From: CAYQAE01 sp964415445 [NCBI: uncultured archaeon]
Lineage (GTDB): Archaea > CAYQAE01
Length of the DNA stretch: 12,868 nucleotides
Assembly: GCA_964415445.1 (NCBI GenBank)
Contig: CAYQAE010000038.1
Span: 5,327-18,194, forward strand
Direction of reading: 5' to 3'
Part shown: one piece after another, positions 5,964-12,868 of the stretch
Layout of the letters: each line of letters begins with the position of its first letter
Numbering within the stretch: the stretch's first letter is position 1
The notes under the pieces: generated by a model
Seen by the model: the letters and a program-made list of their open reading frames with translations, nothing else
Databases searched by the model: none
What the model was told of the DNA's origin: nothing
Translations under genes and position numbers: made by a program

Positions 5964-8900
5964 TTATTTATCTTTTTTCTTTTTTGTTCTTTTTGATCTT
6001 TTCTTTGATCTTTTTTTAGGTCTTTTTCCTCTTCTCTTTGATGTATCTTCTTCAGATTGCACAGAAGCCTTAGAAGCCCCCAAAACTAGAAGAAGTAATA
6101 TTCCACCTGCCGCAGCACCAATTATTATAAATCTATATTTGTCAAAAAATGATTCTTCCTCTTCTGTTTCCTCTTCTTCTTCCCCCTCCTCTTCTTCCTC
6201 CCCAGGTGGCGAGAATAGTTTTAGTGTTCCACTATGATATGGGAGATATAGAAGAATTGAATTTCCTATGAATTTAGATGCATTAATAGATATATTAGAT
6301 CCATTTATAAATACAAATACCCATTGAATCTCAGATGAATCTTGAATTATTATCGGAATCTTCTTTGCAATATAGGATGTAGTATTCACAAAAGAAATTT
6401 CAATATTTGCAGATGTTGCAGAAAACTCTGCTGCACCAATGATATTGCTATTAGTATTGTGAATTAAATTTACTCCTTTTGATGAGCTAATACCGATTGT
6501 ATTTTGATACAATGAATTTGCTTCATCAAAATTAATTTGTGGAAAGAAACTTGAAATTGTAATATATTCACCAGCAACAAGATTGAATTCATCTCCTGTT
6601 GTTGCAACAGGATCAGTATAATTCCAAGTTCCATTTTGATAATTTATAAATAAAAATTCAGTGCTATTTTTAAACTCTAAAGTCACATCTTTGACAGGAA
6701 CAGATATATTAACTTTAAATGCTATATGAGAGGATTTAACACCCATAACTATTGATTTAAGCTTTTTCTCAATTAATATTGCATTTTTATACTCAAGATT
6801 TAAACCTCCAAATACCAAAAAGTTGTAGATATCCCTATCTATTATATGCCAATTATCATCTGAATAAATATGAACTGTAGCATTTATGAGACCATAATAT
6901 GAATCATTTAACGTGTCAAAATCAAAATAAAACTGAGGCGAATGTTGAGCTTCAGGACTATATGCATCTTTACTATGTTTAAGTGGATGAGTTGAATTTC
7001 CAAGATATGTTTCATTTGGCAAAAGCACATAAAAAGTAACATTTACCCCTATACCTTCATCATTATTTACTCGCACCCAAAGATTATTCTCTTCAATTGT
7101 AGCATTTATTAGCTCAATTTTGGGTCGCTTATTTAGGATATCTGAATTATAAGCTTGATTTTTAAGCTCTTCAATATTATAAAACCCAGATAAATTGGTA
7201 TTTATAGAACTATCATCATCTTTAAATACAAAATATAGAAGTTTCCAATCCTCATTATCAACACTATCTGTGCTATTTAAGTCTCTACTTTCATTTATAA
7301 AATAAAAATGCTCCAAAAGGTTGTTTGTTGATGATCCATTATAAAAAGTATATATTGATTTAAATGTTGAATTAAAATTAGTTAAATTTAGATCCAAAGA
7401 GAAAGGTAAAATTCTAGATTCATTTAATTTAGTTCCACCCAAAGATGTTATCTGAACTCTAACTCCTAATGTTGGAGATCTATTGCAAGGAGTCTCAGGA
7501 AGTACACCTACAAATTCATAAGATACATTTCTCCAAAATTCAACTAAGATTGTTCCACCTAAAGATACATTTGATCCATTTACAATAGTTATATTAAAGT
7601 GAGTAGATGAAAGAGAAATTTCAGAGACATTTATAAGATACAAAGTAGCTTGAGTTAATGAAATAGTTTTATTTCCTGGATTTGATAAATTAGATATATT
7701 ATATAAATACTTATCTGTTCCATTAAATGGAGCTATTTGTAGATAATAAAATCTAGATTCATTTAACCCTTCTAGATATAAACTAATATTTGCAAATTCA
7801 TCCTTTATAATAGTAGCATTTTCCAAAAGTGTATCAAGATTATAAGAGGATGAAGCTACAACATTATCTATTGTGAAATTTAGAATTTTAAAACCACTGA
7901 CATTTATCAAAAAACCACTAGGCCAGAGGGGATCATTAGTTGAGAAATTAATTTGTCCAGATACCCCCCCTTCATAAGAATAATTAAATGTAATATTGAT
8001 TTCAATCTCTTGAGTTAAATTAGGTGCAATTGTATTATTTTGAGGATAGACTATTAACCAACTAGGTGAATTTGAATAATTAAAATGAAGTGTGCTATTA
8101 CCACCATTTTTTAGATAAATCTTTAGAGTTATATTTTGTCCCAAATACGTTCTACCGAAATCAATCGATAAATTAGATTCATTAATCACAATATAAGGAT
8201 TAAGATCATAAACAAAACCTAAAACAGAAATTGTTTGATTATAATAGGTATAATTATCCACAATTGTAATTAAAGATGAAATTTGTCCATATTCTGTACC
8301 ATTGAAAGTTATATTAAATAGAGCAAAAGATCCATTACTTATAATATAATTAGTTAAGCTTTCCTGTCCATTTATTGTAAAATTTCCATCTAAAGAAGTA
8401 ATATTAATTGCAAGTGGCATGTCAGTGGGATTTGAATAATTTAGAGTCCAATTATGAGATTGATATCTCAATACATTGCCAAAATCATGAGAATTATCTG
8501 CTTGATCAATACCATAATAATAAAGATTCATGACATAGCTTGATTTCATATTTGATAAATTACCCAAAAGATAGGTAAAATTGATTAAAGATTGAATGTA
8601 TTTCGGACTATTTTGGCCACTTAAATTAATCGAATAATTAACTACATTATCTGAATTAAAAGAAATTACTGTTGAATCATATGCTGAAATTATATCATTC
8701 TCATCAATATCTGCTACAAGTTTTGATCCCATTGGCTTAGATGGATCCCATGATGTTTTTAGATTAATAAGCACAAAATCATCCTTATTTACTGCTTCAC
8801 CTTCTGTTGTATCAATCCAACTAAGTGGTATATCAACTTCTAAATATCCATTATATGATTTATCATCTATGGGATATTGATAATCAATTACTATTTTGAG

Positions 8901-11900
8901 AGCTTTTGGAACTATTTTCTCCAATGCAGTAGAATTATATGAAGGATAATCTTCATCTGAATAATTATTATCTGTAATAATTTTATATGACCAATTACTA
9001 ATAATTATACCATCAAAGGTATATAAACTCTGTTCTTCACCATCACCTAAATCATCCACAAATTTTATCCACTTAGGATCATCTTCACTATCTCTTTCAT
9101 AAGTAAATTGAACTACAAAATAGGTACGATTTCCCAAAAATAAAAACAAATTATTATCATATTCTGCTAAAGTTAGCTCTTTAATTGATCCATTTCCAAT
9201 ATTTTCAAGAGATAAAAATTGTGTGCTAATTACTCCAGTTGGAAAATAAAGAGTCTTTACCATATCAGATATATTTAATTCACCTAAACTAGCATTTACT
9301 TTTAACAATGTAGAATTAAATTTAGAGACATATTCATCAATTTCATCTAAAGTATTATCTGGATCCACTAAAACTGAAATGTTATAGACCCCAAAATAAC
9401 CAAATGGTATATAATATTCAATAGATGCATTTATCTGAGTGTTATTTGTGATATTTCCCATCCATTTTCCAATAAATGAATCATTTATAAAGAAATGAAC
9501 TGTAACATTTGTAGCATTTAAGCCCCCTGAATTAATAATAGTTGCATTAATCCCTACATACCTTTCTGATAAAGCCCAAGTTGCATTAAATCTAATATTT
9601 GTAACATTTAGATTTGGACCATCTACAAAATAGGATATTGTCATATTATTGTTAGTATCATCTACTTCATCTACCTTATTTAGAGGATCTACAATTACAG
9701 TAATATTGCGCCCTGCTGTTGCATTCCATATAAATGTAGCATTTGCTAATGATCCGTTTGGAAGTAGATCTGCAGAAATTTCTACAGCTCCTATAAAATC
9801 CCCATCTCTAAAAAACGATACATTAACAAAATTAGTGTCTGTTACATTTAATTCTCCGCTATTTGAAATCTCAGCAGTTATATTTACTTCATCACCTAAA
9901 TTAACATCCATCTCATAATAAACATAATTAATAGATAAATTAGGGCCCCTTACATAATATCTTTCTTTTCTGATATTATCTGCTTCGTTTAATTCACCCC
10001 ATTTGTCATTATAGTCTGCCTTAATTGTAATATTTTTTCCAGCTGTCATATTAAAAGTAATTATTGCATAAGCATAATCCATCGAACTTACATCAACTGA
10101 TTGTGAACCTATATAGAACACATCGTCCCTAAAGAAGCTAATATTAACCCCTGTAGCATTTAACTCTCCACTATTATATATCGTTGCATTAACTTCGACA
10201 ATCTCTGATTTAACACCATCTACGGGATCAAATACAACATCAAAAACTGAAAAATTTGCACCAATTATATCTAAAGTAGTAGTTTTTTGATGATTTGAAT
10301 AATTAAGATCCCAAACTTCACTAAGATGTTCTACTGTAGCAATTATAGTATTTAGGCCATAGACTGATTTCCATTTAAATGTTGAGATATTTCCATCTAA
10401 AGTAACATTTACAACTTGTGATGTGTAATAGCTAGTTGAATTTGCAAATGTGATATTCAAACTAACATTGACATTATAAGCCCAATCATCACCTTTATTT
10501 CCAACGTCTACAAAAATTAGAATATCTTTGCTCACATTGTATCTATTATTCCATGAAATTGAATCTACATAAATATCAGGATATTCTACACTTAAAGATG
10601 TGCTATTTTCATTATCTGTACGTAAATTCTGTGGCTCTGGGATTTGCCCTATATAATTTGCTCGAACTTTAAGTTCTATATTACCATTTACAACATTCCA
10701 AATGAAACTAACAACTTCACTACTACCATTTGAGATATTAACTAGATTATATCCAATATAATTATCACCACTACCATTATTATACCAAAGGGTAATATTT
10801 ACATTTGTAGCATTAATATCGCCTAAATTATAAATCGTAGAATTAATCATAATAGGATCAGATAAATTTAAGTTATTGTGTTCCAAATTTGAGACATTCA
10901 AAGTTATTTCTGAGACATAAAAATCATACCAATGAACCACAAGTTCTGTATAATTTATATTATCTAATTCCCTAGATTCAACAATTTCATTATTATAATC
11001 AACATAAACTGTCAAATTTTCAGAATTATATTTGTCTGCAGTCCATTGAATTGAAACTAATTTTGAAGTATCTTTAGAGATATTAACCAATTTATTAGCT
11101 AATTCTATCCCATCAATACCCCAATAAAAAGATACAAGCACATTTGTACCATTAAATGTTCCATTATTTGTTATATTTGCACTAATATTGAAAGTCTGAT
11201 TAAATTTAGGTTCTAATAAATTTGGAACTATACTAAAATTAATCTTCCCAACTAAGAAATTAGGGCCCAAAACACTAACTAAAGTTGAATTATTATTATT
11301 TAAATTATCTAATTCTAAAATTTCATTATCATAATCTACCCAAATTTCAAAAAGAACCGAATCGAAATCTTCAGATTGAAAATCATAAGTTAAATTAGCT
11401 AAATATGATTCATCTATTGCTAAGGAATTAATAATAGTGCTACCAATAAATAATTTGTTATTAAAATAACTCACATTAACACTTGATGCATTTGCATTGC
11501 CTAAATTAGTAATATTTGCAGTTATTTGTGTTGAATCTCCTAAAGTATGAACAGAAGAATTTGTAAATATATTTAGAACTTTTAGGTCTGGAAGTACATA
11601 TAATAAAGTTTCATTAGCATTATTAGATTCATTTATCTCAGCTATTTGATTAGAATAATCTGCAACTACACTAATGTTATTTATACCATATGAAGAATTA
11701 ATAAAAGTACTAATATTATAACTCTCGCCTACTGAAAGATTAACCACTTCAGAATACAACAAATCCGTTATATTGCTCCATAACGTAATATTTACATAAG
11801 TTGCATTATAATCTCCAATATTTTCGATTGTAGCATTGATTTGGAATTCAGAACCTTCATCAGGATATTTCTCACTAAATATTATAGATCCTACCGACAA

Positions 11901-12868
11901 ATCAGATCCATTTACAAATATGTTTGTTGAATTATTATTATTTTTTTCATCTAATTCTAAAATCAAATGAGTTGGATCTACTTTAACTTGTAAATTTAGT
12001 GGCCCATAATTTTGTGAAACTATTTCATAGGTAAGATTTACTAAATAAGTTTGATCTATTGCTAAAGAATTAATATTTTGACTTCCAATATATGAATCAT
12101 TTGCATAATAACTTACATTTACGTTTGTTGCATTTTGATTACCTATATTTGTAATATTAGCAGTAATGAGGATCGTATCTCCCAAAACATGAACAGAAGA
12201 ATTAGTAAATATATTTAGAACTTTTAGATCTGGAAGTACATATAATAAAGTTTCATTTGCATTATTTGATTCATTTATCTCAACTATTTGATTAGAATAA
12301 TCTGCAATTGCAGTAATATTATGAATACCACCCAATATGTCAAAATTGACAGATACATTTAATGATTCACTTGAAGTTAAATTAACAATTTTAGATCCTA
12401 TATATCCAGATACATTACTCCAAAATGTAATATTTGCATTCGTAGCATTATAATCACCTATATTGCTTACTGTGGCATTAATTTGGATATATTCTCCTTC
12501 ATTTGGAAGAGTATTGTTGAATTTTATACTACCTAATTTTAGGTCTGGACCTTTTGTTATAATTATTGTCGAATTATTATTATTTGATTCATTTAATTCT
12601 AATATATTCTGAGCTGGATCAGTTTCAACTTCAAAAACAATTGGACCATAATCAGTTGAAAAAAATTCATATGTAGAATTGGCTAAATGAAACTCATTGA
12701 TCCCTAACTCAGATATAATTATGCTATCAAAATAAGAACCATTTTTGTAATAACTTACATTTATACTACTGCCATTTTTATTTCCTATATTTGTAATATT
12801 AGCAGTAATGAGAATCGTATCTCCCAAAACATGAACAGAAGAATTAGTAAATATATTTAGAACTTTTA
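5964..12868 (-). CDS. Giant CARDB-repeat surface protein with C-terminal membrane anchor (N-terminus beyond the window)
   Basis: At least 2300 residues, open through the right edge; a TTG at 12827 is internal, since the frame continues upstream with the repeat motif TNSSVHV. Residues 1 to about 1190 are eleven CARDB-like Ig-fold repeats of roughly 100 residues, each with an N-A-T-x-V-N-V-S-type strand and a D-x-x-N-x-I-x-E-x-x-E-x-N-N-type end. Residues about 1565-1655 resemble ASH/BACON-type Ig domains (IDFGRTYLGQN, PSWLIVYP). A stretch near 1340 (GYLEVDIPLSWI) recalls carbohydrate-binding CBM9-like folds, weakly. Then follow a Glu-rich linker, one membrane helix (about 2246-2266, FIIIGAAAGGILLLLVLG) and a 24-residue tail that is mostly Lys and Arg. 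N-x-S/T sequons are very dense, so heavy N-glycosylation outside the cell is expected. Adhesion or cell-envelope function is inferred; no enzyme motif is recognised. Confidence 0.85.
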   Translation of the reverse strand, partial: KVLNIFTNSSVHVLGDTILITANITNIGNKNGSSINVSYYKNGSYFDSIIISELGINEFHLANSTYEFFSTDYGPIVFEVETDPAQNILELNESNNNNSTIIITKGPDLKLGSIKFNNTLPNEGEYIQINATVSNIGDYNATNANITFWSNVSGYIGSKIVNLTSSESLNVSVNFDILGGIHNITAIADYSNQIVEINESNNANETLLYVLPDLKVLNIFTNSSVHVLGDTILITANITNIGNQNATNVNVSYYANDSYIGSQNINSLAIDQTYLVNLTYEIVSQNYGPLNLQVKVDPTHLILELDEKNNNNSTNIFVNGSDLSVGSIIFSEKYPDEGSEFQINATIENIGDYNATYVNITLWSNITDLLYSEVVNLSVGESYNISTFINSSYGINNISVVADYSNQIAEINESNNANETLLYVLPDLKVLNIFTNSSVHTLGDSTQITANITNLGNANASSVNVSYFNNKLFIGSTIINSLAIDESYLANLTYDFQSEDFDSVLFEIWVDYDNEILELDNLNNNNSTLVSVLGPNFLVGKINFSIVPNLLEPKFNQTFNISANITNNGTFNGTNVLVSFYWGIDGIELANKLVNISKDTSKLVSIQWTADKYNSENLTVYVDYNNEIVESRELDNINYTELVVHWYDFYVSEITLNVSNLEHNNLNLSDPIMINSTIYNLGDINATNVNITLWYNNGSGDNYIGYNLVNISNGSSEVVSFIWNVVNGNIELKVRANYIGQIPEPQNLRTDNENSTSLSVEYPDIYVDSISWNNRYNVSKDILIFVDVGNKGDDWAYNVNVSLNITFANSTSYYTSQVVNVTLDGNISTFKWKSVYGLNTIIATVEHLSEVWDLNYSNHQKTTTLDIIGANFSVFDVVFDPVDGVKSEIVEVNATIYNSGELNATGVNISFFRDDVFYIGSQSVDVSSMDYAYAIITFNMTAGKNITIKADYNDKWGELNEADNIRKERYYVRGPNLSINYVYYEMDVNLGDEVNITAEISNSGELNVTDTNFVNVSFFRDGDFIGAVEISADLLPNGSLANATFIWNATAGRNITVIVDPLNKVDEVDDTNNNMTISYFVDGPNLNVTNIRFNATWALSERYVGINATIINSGGLNATNVTVHFFINDSFIGKWMGNITNNTQINASIEYYIPFGYFGVYNISVLVDPDNTLDEIDEYVSKFNSTLLKVNASLGELNISDMVKTLYFPTGVISTQFLSLENIGNGSIKELTLAEYDNNLFLFLGNRTYFVVQFTYERDSEDDPKWIKFVDDLGDGEEQSLYTFDGIIISNWSYKIITDNNYSDEDYPSYNSTALEKIVPKALKIVIDYQYPIDDKSYNGYLEVDIPLSWIDTTEGEAVNKDDFVLINLKTSWDPSKPMGSKLVADIDENDIISAYDSTVISFNSDNVVNYSINLSGQNSPKYIQSLINFTYLLGNLSNMKSSYVMNLYYYGIDQADNSHDFGNVLRYQSHNWTLNYSNPTDMPLAINITSLDGNFTINGQESLTNYIISNGSFALFNITFNGTEYGQISSLITIVDNYTYYNQTISVLGFVYDLNPYIVINESNLSIDFGRTYLGQNITLKIYLKNGGNSTLHFNYSNSPSWLIVYPQNNTIAPNLTQEIEINITFNYSYEGGVSGQINFSTNDPLWPSGFLINVSGFKILNFTIDNVVASSSYNLDTLLENATIIKDEFANISLYLEGLNESRFYYLQIAPFNGTDKYLYNISNLSNPGNKTISLTQATLYLINVSEISLSSTHFNITIVNGSNVSLGGTILVEFWRNVSYEFVGVLPETPCNRSPTLGVRVQITSLGGTKLNESRILPFSLDLNLTNFNSTFKSIYTFYNGSSTNNLLEHFYFINESRDLNSTDSVDNEDWKLLYFVFKDDDSSINTNLSGFYNIEELKNQAYNSDILNKRPKIELINATIEENNLWVRVNNDEGIGVNVTFYVLLPNETYLGNSTHPLKHSKDAYSPEAQHSPQFYFDFDTLNDSYYGLINATVHIYSDDNWHIIDRDIYNFLVFGGLNLEYKNAILIEKKLKSIVMGVKSSHIAFKVNISVPVKDVTLEFKNSTEFLFINYQNGTWNYTDPVATTGDEFNLVAGEYITISSFFPQINFDEANSLYQNTIGISSSKGVNLIHNTNSNIIGAAEFSATSANIEISFVNTTSYIAKKIPIIIQDSSEIQWVFVFINGSNISINASKFIGNSILLYLPYHSGTLKLFSPPGEEEEEGEEEEETEEEESFFDKYRFIIIGAAAGGILLLLVLGASKASVQSEEDTSKRRGKRPKKRSKKRSKRTKKKKDK
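5971..6017 (+). terminator. T-tract terminator of the phosphoesterase gene, embedded in the convergent gene
   Basis: Four T runs of 5 to 7 bases (5973-5978, 5980-5985, 5990-5994 and 6011-6017) begin 10 nt after the phosphoesterase stop. Oligo-T tracts are the usual archaeal termination signal. The same bases, read on the minus strand, are the Lys codons of the basic tail of the giant surface protein. The terminator role is inferred from composition and position. Confidence 0.5.
11547..12868 (-). repeat. 642-bp long-period tandem repeat within the CARDB array
   Basis: The same sequence block recurs at 11547, 12189 and 12831, spaced exactly 642 bp (214 codons, two CARDB domains) each time. Positions 12784-12868 match 12142-12226 at 84 of 85 bases. 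The segment starting at 12189 matches that at 11547 with about five mismatches over the first hundred bases. Each unit is an A-type domain (beginning LPDLKVLNIFTNSSVH) followed by a B-type one (PDLKLGSIKF or variants). The array continues beyond the right edge, so its copy number is unknown. Confidence 0.85.

Noticed and set aside
9649-9918. 89-codon plus-strand frame inside the giant gene
   Set aside because: Antisense to conserved CARDB repeats; Ser/Thr-rich composition is what antisense reading of this gene would give.
12825-12827. TTG at 12827 as the start of the giant gene
   Set aside because: The frame stays open to the window edge and encodes the repeat motif upstream of this codon, so the true start is outside.
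11547-12868. CRISPR-like array from regularly spaced repeats
   Set aside because: The period is 642 bp, in frame and protein-coding; these are domain repeats.

Overview
The window is AT-rich archaeal DNA, mostly coding on both strands. The archaeal assignment rests on four tetrahydromethanopterin/corrinoid pathway genes of archaeal type, archaeal-style TATA boxes at leaderless-promoter spacing, and a giant N-sequon-dense surface protein with a C-terminal membrane anchor. A Thermoplasmata-like lineage is one guess and Asgard archaea cannot be excluded. No methyl-coenzyme M reductase gene is visible, so methanogenesis can be neither claimed nor denied.

Left part (1-3951): a carbon-metabolism block. 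A 5' fragment of ftr (formylmethanofuran:H4MPT formyltransferase, minus strand, cut by the left edge) diverges from mtd (F420-dependent methylene-H4MPT dehydrogenase) across a 75-bp promoter region. After a 375-bp non-coding gap come cdhD and cdhE, the two subunits of the corrinoid iron-sulfur protein that carries the methyl group to acetyl-CoA synthase. Together they cover two steps of the archaeal Wood-Ljungdahl methyl branch plus its methyl carrier. The cdhD reading frame has no ATG, GTG or TTG that retains the conserved N-terminus; it appears to start at an ATA codon (1619) behind a good Shine-Dalgarno sequence.

Middle (3953-5963): a small two-CBS-domain protein (minus) and a tandem two-domain metallophosphoesterase (plus) diverge from one palindromic TATA box (4401-4408). 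That box lies exactly midway between the two start codons, 26.5 nt from each, which predicts two leaderless transcripts from one symmetric promoter.

Right part (5964-12868): one enormous minus-strand gene fills the rest and runs off the right edge. At least 2300 residues are visible: about eleven CARDB-like Ig-fold repeats, about 1000 residues of further extracellular beta-rich sequence, a Glu-rich linker, one transmembrane helix and an extremely Lys/Arg-rich cytoplasmic tail. At the DNA level the CARDB array contains a 642-bp (214-codon) long-period repeat that is nearly identical at the right edge.

Both convergent gene pairs are packed with almost no gap (1 bp between cdhE and the CBS gene, 0 bp between the phosphoesterase and the giant gene), so transcription terminators must lie inside the opposing genes.
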